From CAYTAP01 sp964435775 (GTDB lineage: Bacteria > Planctomycetota > Phycisphaerae > Tepidisphaerales > Tepidisphaeraceae), in the NCBI GenBank assembly GCA_964435775.1, contig CAYTAP010000159.1, positions 1 to 7,063 of the forward strand: a stretch of DNA of 7,063 nt. The letters are read 5' to 3'. Within the stretch, counting starts at the first letter, position 1. The number at the start of each line of letters is the position of its first letter. The translations under genes and the position numbers were made by a program. This document shows, piece by piece, positions 1 through 5,797 of the stretch. The notes under the pieces were generated by a model. That model did not search any database and was not told where the DNA came from. It saw only the letters and a program-made list of their open reading frames with translations.

Positions 1-85
1 TCTGCCGTAGGGTCAGCCACCGCCTCCGCTTTAGAGAACGACGGCCGCTGAAGCCGCCCCTACCAAAGAGAATTGCAACACCCTG
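1..85 (+). repeat. Dispersed palindromic repeat, copy A (one arm degenerate)
   Basis: This segment aligns along its whole length with the reverse complement of 5045-5128. The right arm (41-63) differs by one base from the corresponding arm of copy B, the loop at 30-40 is nearly the same, and a 13-base tail, CCAAAGAGAATTG (63-75), is identical in both. The left arm (about 7-29) has decayed and no longer pairs well with the right arm. The similarity continues past the hairpin to about position 85 (AACACC...TG). The window begins inside or at the edge of the element, so its left boundary is uncertain. No open reading frame is associated with it. It resembles a REP-like or MITE-like intergenic element, but the family was not identified. 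Confidence 0.75.
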
Positions 86-121
86 GCTTTGGTCCGCCGC
101 CAATAAATTGTCGCTCTGCCC

Positions 122-141
122 CATGACCGGCAGCGGTCATG
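122..141. promoter_or_regulatory. Inverted repeat, possible operator upstream of the phosphoesterase
   Basis: CATGACCG (122-129) and CGGTCATG (134-141) are perfect 8-bp arms around a 4-base loop. The repeat ends 24 bp before the proposed -10 box, so it lies beside or over the expected -35 region. That placement suits a repressor or activator site. There is no following T-run, so it is not a convincing terminator for anything upstream. The role is inferred from position and symmetry only. Confidence 0.35.
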
Positions 142-165
142 TGAGGCGAAATACGGCGAAGTAAG

Positions 166-171
166 TATACT
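166..171 (+). promoter_or_regulatory. -10 box (TATACT), possibly for a leaderless transcript
   Basis: TATACT matches the -10 consensus at five of six positions. Its last base is at 171, so a start site seven bases downstream falls on position 178, the A of the phosphoesterase ATG. No Shine-Dalgarno sequence is visible before that ATG. Together these fit a leaderless mRNA. No good -35 hexamer is present at 143-148, so the promoter would be weak or activator dependent. Confidence 0.4.
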
Positions 172-177
172 GTTGCG

Positions 178-1065
178 ATGCCCTCAAACATTCAACCCAG
201 ACGCTCGCTCCGATTTGTTCACGCCACGGACATGCATGTGGTGGATGTCAATCACGCGCCGGAGGGGTGGGCGGCGGCGCTCGACGCCATCGCGCAGCTG
301 GACCGACCGGCGGAGTTTCTCGTCACCGGCGGCGACCACATCGGTGATGCACTCGAAAAAACGGACCGCGCGCTGTTGGACAGGCACTGGAACCTCTATG
401 ACCAAACGTTGGCGAGGCATAACAAGCTGCCGATCAAACCCGTCATGGGCAATCACGATGTGTGGGGTTGGATCGCGCCGGATCTTTGCCCCGCGACGCC
501 GGGCTATGGAAAAGCAATGGCGCTCGAGCGGCTGCACTTGAAAAAGGCCTATTACTCGTTCGATCACGGCGCGTGGCATTTCGTGGTGCTGGACAACATT
601 CAACGGGCCGGTTTCATGTACGAGGGGAAGCTCGACGCCGAGCAAACGCGGTGGCTGGAAGCGGATTTGTTGGCCAACACCAAACCGGTTTGCCTCTTCT
701 CGCACATCCCGCTCATGGCCGCGTGCGTGTTTGAAGCGCGCGGGCACCTGCGTGACGACTATTGGCATATCCCATATGCATGGCTGCATCGTGACGTGAT
801 GCCGCTGATCGACCTGCTGCGCGGTCATGGCGTGCGGCTCTGCATCTCCGGGCATATTCACATGGTCGATCGCGTCGATTTCATGGGACTGACTTTCATC
901 TGCAATGGCAGCGTCTGCGGGCGATGGTGGAACGGTCCGTACCATGAATGCCCAGAGGGGTTCGGCATCTTCGACCTGTATGACGATGGTACGTTTGATC
1001 ACCACTATCAAACCTTTGGATGGGACGCGGATGCGGTGAAGAAGGCGATGGGGAATCGCACCTAA
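178..1065 (+). CDS. Calcineurin-like metallophosphoesterase
   Basis: A 295-residue hydrolase of the dinuclear-metal phosphoesterase superfamily (broadly CpdA/Icc-like). The full set of metal-ligand motifs is present in order: D18-x-H20 (TDMH), GGDH with D53, GNHD with N92 and H93, S-H176-I-P, and GHIH with H226 and H228. The family cleaves phosphomonoesters or phosphodiesters, and the substrate here cannot be read from the sequence. There is no signal peptide or membrane segment, so it is probably cytoplasmic. The start is well fixed: an in-frame TGA lies at 142-144, no other ATG, GTG or TTG occurs in frame before 178, and the first metal motif follows at residue 18. No ribosome-binding site is seen, and a -10 box sits 6 bp before the ATG. 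The stop is 11 bp from the convergent mnmG stop, leaving no room for a terminator between them. The family is certain; a specific function such as cAMP phosphodiesterase is not. Confidence 0.92.
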   Translation: MPSNIQPRRSLRFVHATDMHVVDVNHAPEGWAAALDAIAQLDRPAEFLVTGGDHIGDALEKTDRALLDRHWNLYDQTLARHNKLPIKPVMGNHDVWGWIAPDLCPATPGYGKAMALERLHLKKAYYSFDHGAWHFVVLDNIQRAGFMYEGKLDAEQTRWLEADLLANTKPVCLFSHIPLMAACVFEARGHLRDDYWHIPYAWLHRDVMPLIDLLRGHGVRLCISGHIHMVDRVDFMGLTFICNGSVCGRWWNGPYHECPEGFGIFDLYDDGTFDHHYQTFGWDADAVKKAMGNRT

Positions 1066-1076
1066 ATACGATGCGT

Positions 1077-3047
1077 CTATTCGTGTGAAGCGCGATGGCG
1101 GCTGAGATGAATCGCCAGCACCGTGATGTCGGCCGGTGTGATGCCGCTGATCCGTAGCGCCTGCCCCAGCGAGTGCGGCGTGAACTTTGTGAACTTATTC
1201 TTCGCCTCATTCCGCAATCCCGCGACGCGGTTGTAATCCGTGGCGGCGGGGATCAGCTTCTGTTCAAGCTGCGCGAAGCGTTCGATCTCCCGATCCTGGC
1301 GCGCGATGTACCCCGCGTATTTCAGTTCAATTTCAACGGCGCGGGTGCTGGCCGGGCATAGCCCACGCAACAGGGGAAGCTGATCGGCCAACTCGCCCCA
1401 AGTTGCATTGGGTCGGCGGAGATAATCGGCCGCCGCCACGCCATTGACGCGGGAGACCGACAGCACCGCCAGGATGCTCTCGATCTCTTCGCGACGGTGC
1501 TCATACGCCGCCAAACGATCGTCATTCACCAGTCCCGCGTCGTGTCCGATGCGCGTCAGGCGGGCGTCGGCGTTGTCGGCGCGGAGGTGCAGCCGATGCT
1601 CGGCCCGGCTGGTGAACATGCGATACGGCTCGGTCGGGGGCTTGGTGACCAAGTCGTCGATCATGACCCCGATGTACGCCTGATCGCGGCGGAGGATGAA
1701 ATCTTCCTCCACACAGGCTGCGTATCGCGCCGCGTTGATTCCCGCGACAAGCCCCTGCCCCGCCGCCTCTTCGTAGCCGCTGGTGCCATTGATCTGCCCG
1801 GCGAGAAACAGCCCGCGAATCTTCTTGGTTTCAAGCGTCGATCGAATTTGTGTCGGCCAGACCATGTCATATTCGACCGCATAGCCATACCGAAGCACCT
1901 GCGCATGCTCCAATCCCGGAACAAGCCGCAGAATTTCATCCTGCACGTCGGCCGGGAGGCTTGTGGAGACGCCGTTGCAGTAGATTTCGTCAGTATCGAG
2001 CCCCTCCGGCTCCAGAAAAATATGGTGCTCGCTCTTGTCGGCGAATCGGACGATCTTGTCTTCGATGCTTGGGCAATAGCGCGGACCGATGGAATGGATT
2101 TGCCCGGAGTACATCGGGGCGCGATGTAAATTGGCGCGGATAAGGTCGTGGATGGCGCTGTTGGTCTGTCCGATGTGGCAGTTGACCTGTGGCAGGGGGG
2201 GGCGCCACTGAGGTAAGGATGAAGGATGAAGGATGAAGGATGAATTGGCCCCAGGATCAGCACTCTGTTTTCCTGGCGCGGTCTCGTACTCGTTGAGATA
2301 TGAGAAGGGCATGGGGTGGGCATCGCCGGGCTGGACTTCAAATTGTGAGAAGTCGATGGTCTGCTTCTTCAGTCGCGGAGGCGTGCCGGTTTTCAGGCGA
2401 CCCAATTCAAGTCCAAGGCGAGTGAGACAATCGGATAGTGTCTTGGCAGCCGGTTCCGTCACGCGCCCGCCGACAGTCTTGGCTTCGCCGGTGTGCATGA
2501 GCGCCTTGAGAAATGTTCCCGTCGTCACAATCACCGCGCGACACGTCAACCGCCGTCCATCCGCGATCGCAATTCCGCGAACATGCGATATAGCCGAGCT
2601 TACAGATGAGGCGGAAGCATCGGATGTATTTTCATCCTTCATCCTTCCTCCTTCATCCTTATCCACAATGATGTCCGCAACCTCGCCCTGAAGGATGGTC
2701 AGGTTGGGCGTGTTGCCGAGCAGGCGTTGCACTTCCCGAGCATATTTATATTTGTCCGCCTGCGCCCTGGGTCCCCAGACGGCAGGACCTTTGGAAAGAT
2801 TGAGCATTCGAAACTGAATGCCGGTGTTGTCGGTGGCGATGCCCATCAGCCCGCCGAGCGCGTCGATCTCACGGATCATCTGCCCCTTGGCCAGTCCCCC
2901 CATCGCCGGGTTGCAGGAAAGCGCGCCGATCTTGGATGAATCGAATGTGATCAGCGCGGTCGCTGCGCCGAGGCGCGACGCCGCGTGTGCGGCCTCCGCG
3001 CCGGCGTGCCCGCCGCCGATGACGATGATGTCGAAATCATTGGACAT
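1077..3047 (-). CDS. mnmG: tRNA uridine-5-carboxymethylaminomethyl modification enzyme MnmG (GidA)
   Basis: The FAD-dependent partner of MnmE, which together form the carboxymethylaminomethyl group on the wobble uridine (U34) of certain tRNAs in the cytoplasm. Of 656 residues, GGGHAG (11-16) is the FAD dinucleotide motif, followed by the SCNPAMGG segment (C45), the RLKTGTPPRL segment near 217-226, the family signature GPRYCPSIEDK (321-331), and the second signature AGQINGTSGYEEAAGQG (416-432). The C-terminal MnmE/tRNA-interacting region (EPYRMFTSRAEHRL, LKYAGYIARQ, SLGQALRISGITPA) is complete. From memory, E. coli MnmG has about 629 residues. Two loops are longer here: about residues 129-155 and 255-287, each containing a translated 7-bp repeat array. 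Everything else looks intact, so I expect a working enzyme. The start fits the N-terminal FAD strand, but no clear Shine-Dalgarno is seen before it. It is the last gene of a likely minus-strand cluster, 62 bp after the small membrane protein. mnmE is not in the window. Confidence 0.97.
   Translation of the reverse strand: MSNDFDIIVIGGGHAGAEAAHAASRLGAATALITFDSSKIGALSCNPAMGGLAKGQMIREIDALGGLMGIATDNTGIQFRMLNLSKGPAVWGPRAQADKYKYAREVQRLLGNTPNLTILQGEVADIIVDKDEGGRMKDENTSDASASSVSSAISHVRGIAIADGRRLTCRAVIVTTGTFLKALMHTGEAKTVGGRVTEPAAKTLSDCLTRLGLELGRLKTGTPPRLKKQTIDFSQFEVQPGDAHPMPFSYLNEYETAPGKQSADPGANSSFILHPSSLPQWRPPLPQVNCHIGQTNSAIHDLIRANLHRAPMYSGQIHSIGPRYCPSIEDKIVRFADKSEHHIFLEPEGLDTDEIYCNGVSTSLPADVQDEILRLVPGLEHAQVLRYGYAVEYDMVWPTQIRSTLETKKIRGLFLAGQINGTSGYEEAAGQGLVAGINAARYAACVEEDFILRRDQAYIGVMIDDLVTKPPTEPYRMFTSRAEHRLHLRADNADARLTRIGHDAGLVNDDRLAAYEHRREEIESILAVLSVSRVNGVAAADYLRRPNATWGELADQLPLLRGLCPASTRAVEIELKYAGYIARQDREIERFAQLEQKLIPAATDYNRVAGLRNEAKNKFTKFTPHSLGQALRISGITPADITVLAIHLSRHRASHE
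2215..2244 (+). repeat. Heptanucleotide tandem repeat (AAGGATG x4) inside mnmG
   Basis: Four perfect units of AAGGATG run from 2215 to 2242 on the plus strand and are followed by AA. On the mnmG coding strand the array reads as CATCCTT units and is translated as part of SSFILHPSSL (residues 269-278). In this orientation the 21-base translation cycle contains no stop codon in any frame. The peptide lies in a proline- and serine-rich loop before the VNCHIGQTN segment, where E. coli MnmG, as I recall it, is about 27 residues shorter. Confidence 0.9.
2633..2660 (-). repeat. Heptanucleotide tandem repeat (AAGGATG x4, one unit altered) inside mnmG
   Basis: Four 7-bp units read AAGGATG, AAGGAGG, AAGGATG, AAGGATG on the minus (coding) strand, opposite in orientation to the array at 2215-2244. 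They encode KDEGGRMKDE (residues 130-139), in the hairpin loop between strand ILQGEVADIIV and strand VRGIAIADG. The altered base is position 2648 on the plus strand (C where the unit would have A). It changes codon 134 from TGA in a perfect array to GGA (glycine). Confidence 0.9.
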
Positions 3048-3109
3048 GGTGGATCATGAGGAATGCTTCAAAATACTGCTGGGGAGATATCCGATGTCGT
3101 TCGCCGACC

Positions 3110-3307
3110 TCATCGATCCGGGGAATGCCTCTCGCGGACACCGGCGAAGAACAATGCCAGGCACATGCCGCCGGCCAGAAAGTATAGCGCGATCTTCCAC
3201 GCTGGAACAAGCCCCTGCGGCGCGTGCATCGCCTTGTATCCTGTCCAGAAGAGATAGGCGGCGATGATCAAAAATGAAAATGCCAGGCGGGCAAGCCAGG
3301 GGCGCAT
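3110..3307 (-). CDS. Small two-helix membrane protein, function unknown
   Basis: A 65-residue protein that I do not recognise as a named family. It shows two hydrophobic segments, about residues 8-24 (LAFSFLIIAAYLFWTGY lies here) and 36-57 (KIALYFLAGGMCLALFF lies here), joined by a short loop with H28, P30 and Q31. Basic residues flank the pair (R2, R7 at the front; R58, R60, R65 at the end), which predicts both termini in the cytoplasm. A good Shine-Dalgarno, AAAGGA (3312-3317, minus strand), precedes the ATG and overlaps the hemD stop codon at 3317-3319, so translation may be coupled to the upstream gene. The spacing (9 bp after hemD, 62 bp before mnmG) suggests one operon. An 88-codon frame overlaps it but has no membrane or domain pattern. 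The hydrophobicity and ribosome-binding site make this the frame to keep. Confidence 0.75.
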   Translation of the reverse strand: MRPWLARLAFSFLIIAAYLFWTGYKAMHAPQGLVPAWKIALYFLAGGMCLALFFAGVRERHSPDR

Positions 3308-3316
3308 GGGTTCCTT

Positions 3317-4962
3317 TCAAGAATCAAGTCCGTGTGGCGCGGAGGCCGGTTGACGAGTGTTTTGTTGAACATGACTGACAATCGCCTCCATGAGCGACTC
3401 AATCGAAGGCGTTTTCGCCTGCATCGTTGTCCGCATGCCCAGTTCCCTGAGCGTGGCGGTGGTCTGCTCGCCGATGCTGGCTGTGTTGATCTTCTTCAAC
3501 TGGTTGTGAAGATGCGATGGGACCAGAGACACGAGGTTTTTCGCTGTGGAACTGCTCGTGAACGTCAACCAGGTGACGGTTCCAGACTCGAGCNNNNNNN
3601 NNNGAGCTTTTCGAGAATGTTTTCACCTAGTTGGGCGGCCGGGACGGTCTGATAGATGGCCAGGTCTTTCACAATCGCCGCGCCGGCTTTAATCAACCGA
3701 TCAGTCAATACCGGCCGGGCAATGTCCGCACGGAGCAGCAAAAACCGTTTCCCCCGGATGGTATTCTGTTTCTCCAATGCCCCCGCCAATGCCTCGGCGC
3801 TTCCATCATCCGGGCATAGATCAACGTTCAGGCACAACTCCTCGTCAATAGCCTCGGCGGTCGCCCGACCGACGGCCGCCACTTTCATCCCGACAAACAA
3901 CCGCGCATCACGATTGAGCGCCTTCAGTCGCTCGCGGGTGGCGCGCACACCGTTTGGGCTGGTGAACAGCAGCCAGTCATACAGGGCATGAACATTCCCC
4001 ATTGGCTTCCGCGCGGATTCAATCTCCAACAGCGCGGCGTCAATGGGCTTCCAGTCCTCCGGCGGCCGCAGCTCGATGGTGGGCGCCTCGATCACCTGGG
4101 CGCCCAGTTCCATGAGTTGTGCCGACAATGTGCCCGCCTGCTGGCGCGTGCGGGTGACGAGGATCGTCTGACCAAACAACGGGCGGTTCTCGAACCAGTT
4201 CAGTTGATCCCGTAATTCCACCACGCGCCCGACGATCGTCATTGCCGGCGGGGTGATGCCTGCCTGCGCAACCAACGCCGGCAAGGTGTGCAGCGTGCCG
4301 ACGATCGTCCGCTGGTCGGCGCGAGTTCCCCAGCGGATGGTGGCCGCCGGCATGTCGGGATTCATTCCATGCGAGATGAGATTTTCGCAGATGCGCGGGA
4401 GGGATTTGACGCCCATGTAAAAAGCGAGGCAGGGGAGCTTGGCCAGCACATCCCAGTCCACGTCGGTTGAACCGGCGGCCGGCGACCGGGCCAGGGCTTC
4501 TTCATCCTTGTACGCGTCTTCCTTTTCATGCCCGGTTACAAGCGTGAACGATGAATTGAGATCGCGATGGGTGACTGGAATTCCCGCGTACGCCGGCGCT
4601 GCAACCGCCGACGTGATGCCGGGCACCACTTCAAAACCAACACCCGCTTCTCTCAGCGCCTGGCACTCTTCAGCGCCCCGACCAAAGACGTAGGGATCCC
4701 CTCCTTTGAGTCGGACGACCGTCTTTCCCGCCCGCGCGCGCTCGATCAGAATCTCGTTGATGTGCTCCTGCCGCACCGAGTGGGCGGCCGCCTTTTTCCC
4801 CACATACACATGCTCAGCCTGTGGCGCATGAACGAGCAACGCGGGATTGGCCAGAGAATCGTAGACAACCACCTGAGCGCGACGCAGCACTTGGGCGCCG
4901 CGAAGCGTAAGCAGCCCTGGATCGCCCGGGCCGGCGCCGACGAGATAAACGATGCCAGACAT
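3317..4962 (-). CDS. cobA-hemD: Fused uroporphyrinogen-III C-methyltransferase / uroporphyrinogen-III synthase (CobA-HemD), interrupted by an assembly gap
   Basis: A bifunctional tetrapyrrole enzyme. Residues 1-255 are SUMT (CobA), which uses two S-adenosylmethionine to turn uroporphyrinogen III into precorrin-2. Its motifs are VGAGPGDPGLLTLRG (8-22), VVRLKGGDPYVFGRGAEE (82-99), VPGITSAVAAPAYAGIPVTHR (113-133), YMG (182-184) and TPPAMTIVGRVV (237-248). After the linker LNWFENRPLFG (254-264) comes HemD, which cyclises hydroxymethylbilane with D-ring inversion: ILVTRTRQQAG, LLFTSPNGVRA, VAAVGRATAEAI, FLLLRADIARP, then TFTSSSTAKNLV and TASIGEQTTATLRELG. The ten N at 3594-3603 put the last part out of frame, so a naive call ends early at 3565. 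GAGC flanks both sides; merging it gives EKL-ESGTVTWLTFTSSST in frame and a 543-residue protein, so I treat the gene as intact. The loop after GHE (residues 147-168) is longer than in typical SUMT. No clear Shine-Dalgarno precedes the ATG. The small membrane gene and mnmG follow in the same direction. Confidence 0.93.
3594..3603. other. Assembly gap (10 N) within hemD
   Basis: Ten consecutive N separate ...CTCGAGC from GAGCTTTTC.... Ten is a common placeholder length, so the true distance is not shown. The hemD frame before the gap (codon 453 ends at 3604) and the conserved frame after it agree only if the real gap length leaves remainder 2 on division by 3. Ten does not, but a 4-base overlap (length minus 4) does. 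The shared GAGC supports the overlap. Confidence 0.97.
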
Positions 4963-5044
4963 GCCGACAACTTAAGCACGCCGGGCAGGCGGTACAAGCT
5001 GAACAGGAATGTCGTTGGACCGTCAACCGACGAGGGAGGTGATG

Positions 5045-5128
5045 CAGGTGTTTCAATTCTCTTTGGTAGGGGCGGCTTCAGCCGCCGTCTTCCTCTAAAA
5101 CGGCGGCTGAAGCCGCCCCTACGGAAGA
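5045..5128 (-). repeat. Dispersed palindromic repeat, copy B (intact hairpin)
   Basis: Two perfect 23-bp complementary arms (5066-5088 and 5100-5122) flank an 11-base loop (5089-5099). The reverse complement of the whole segment matches 1-85, including the 13-base tail (5054-5066 here) and further bases to about 5045. The hairpin lies in the gap between the pilZ gene and cobA-hemD, both on the minus strand. Its transcript would fold into a very stable stem. There is no U-run after the stem in either direction, so it is not a standard intrinsic terminator, though it could slow polymerase or protect an RNA end. The 225-bp gap it sits in (4963-5187) holds no convincing gene. Confidence 0.85.
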
Positions 5129-5187
5129 TCCATTCGAGGATTGAAAGACCCAGGGCGGTGATGTGAACCACGCGCCCCTGACAAGCC

Positions 5188-5538
5188 TCAGGCTGCCATC
5201 GGGATGGGATCGAACTCGACGGCGATTTTGTAACCCGTCACGCTGGGGTGACAGCGAAGGACGCGGCCAACCGCGGTCCATCCGCCTCGCGATTCCGCTG
5301 GCGGGAAGAAAACATCGAGGCGTTCCCCAGCGTTCAACGGATGGTCGACGCTGGCGGCCAAACCGCCGAGGGACAGATCGTGCAATGACAAGGTGAGCTT
5401 TGGCTGCTTCAATGCGGGGATCGAATAATCAAGGCGACGGGACTGGACCTCGGCGTGAATCTCCCGCCGGGGGAACACCCGACGGTCCGCAGGATTCATG
5501 GGGATGACGTTTTCGGGCATCTTCAGCAATGCGACCAT
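5188..5538 (-). CDS. PilZ-domain protein (probable cyclic-di-GMP receptor)
   Basis: A 116-residue single-domain protein. PilZ domains bind cyclic-di-GMP through an RxxxR motif and a [D/N]xSxxG motif. Both are here: R20-V-F-P-R24 within ADRRVFPRRE, and D54-L-S-L-G-G59 within SLHDLSLGGLAA. The later beta strands (ERLDVFFP, TAVGRVLRC, GYKIAVEFD) complete the barrel. The length fits a stand-alone PilZ protein with no output domain, so it would act by binding a partner, and the partner is not evident. No signal peptide or membrane segment is seen. An AGGAG Shine-Dalgarno lies 7 bases before the ATG. An internal ATG at codon 7 or 14 is possible but has no better ribosome-binding site. It is transcribed away from the PhyH gene. 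The next gene on its strand is cobA-hemD, 225 bp on and beyond a strong hairpin, so shared transcription is doubtful. Confidence 0.9.
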   Translation of the reverse strand: MVALLKMPENVIPMNPADRRVFPRREIHAEVQSRRLDYSIPALKQPKLTLSLHDLSLGGLAASVDHPLNAGERLDVFFPPAESRGGWTAVGRVLRCHPSVTGYKIAVEFDPIPMAA

Positions 5539-5797
5539 GACCTAACTCCTGTCGTGACTACATTTTCCGTAACATTTCCGCGTCGGATTCCGTGAACACG
5601 GTACTTGGCTCTGTAGCTTCTATCGGCGATAGGGGCGGCGTAGATTACCTATCTTTACAAAACCAGAAGTTTCGATTCCGTGTGCCGATTAAAAAATGAC
5701 ATGACAATGGGTGTAGCTATACATACCGTAATAGAAAATGTACATTGTCGGCTGCACGGTTGTGTGAGCGACGGGTTGTTTTGATGCGAGGCAAGCG
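5539..5797. promoter_or_regulatory. Divergent intergenic region between pilZ and the PhyH gene
   Basis: A 259-bp non-coding stretch that must hold the promoters of both flanking genes. The half nearer the PhyH gene (about 5640-5750) is clearly more AT-rich than the surroundings. Two short palindromes are visible: CCGTGAACACGG at 5590-5601 (5-bp arms) and CTATCGGCGATAG at 5620-5632 (6-bp arms around one base). ATTCCGTG occurs twice, near 5587 and 5675. These could be regulator sites, but nothing ties them to a known regulator. No small gene with a credible start and ribosome-binding site was found. Confidence 0.5.
5696..5723 (+). promoter_or_regulatory. Candidate sigma-70-type promoter for the PhyH gene
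   Basis: ATGACA (5696-5701; five of six to TTGACA) and TATACA (5718-5723; four of six to TATAAT) are separated by 16 bases in the AT-rich stretch upstream of the PhyH gene. Transcription would start near 5730, giving a leader of about 70 bases. Matches of this quality arise by chance in AT-rich DNA, so this is only the best candidate seen. Confidence 0.25.

Noticed and set aside
184..1011. A 275-codon open frame antisense to the phosphoesterase
   Set aside because: It mirrors a GC-rich gene with all metal-binding motifs on the other strand. The translation is rich in His, Arg and Val with no domain, and no ribosome-binding site was seen.
1497..2129. A 210-codon plus-strand frame opposite mnmG
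   Set aside because: It is the complement of the conserved MnmG signatures, and its translation shows no domain of its own.
2689..2697. A single AAGGATG next to the second heptamer array
   Set aside because: It encodes part of the ordinary ILQGEV strand of MnmG on the other strand. One isolated unit is expected by chance.
3054..3320. An 88-codon minus-strand frame overlapping the 65-residue membrane protein
   Set aside because: No hydrophobic or domain pattern, and the neighbouring frame has two clear membrane helices with a good Shine-Dalgarno.
3317..3568. A separate 83-codon gene downstream of the fusion
   Set aside because: It is the C-terminal part of HemD (TFTSSSTAKNLV onward), separated only by the N run.
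4746..5171. A 141-codon minus-strand frame running through repeat copy B into cobA
   Set aside because: Its first third is translation of the palindromic repeat and its end is the wrong frame of CobA. No domain was recognised.
5177..5192. CCTGA/TCAGG small hairpin across the pilZ stop codon
   Set aside because: Only five base pairs and no T-run, too weak to call a terminator.
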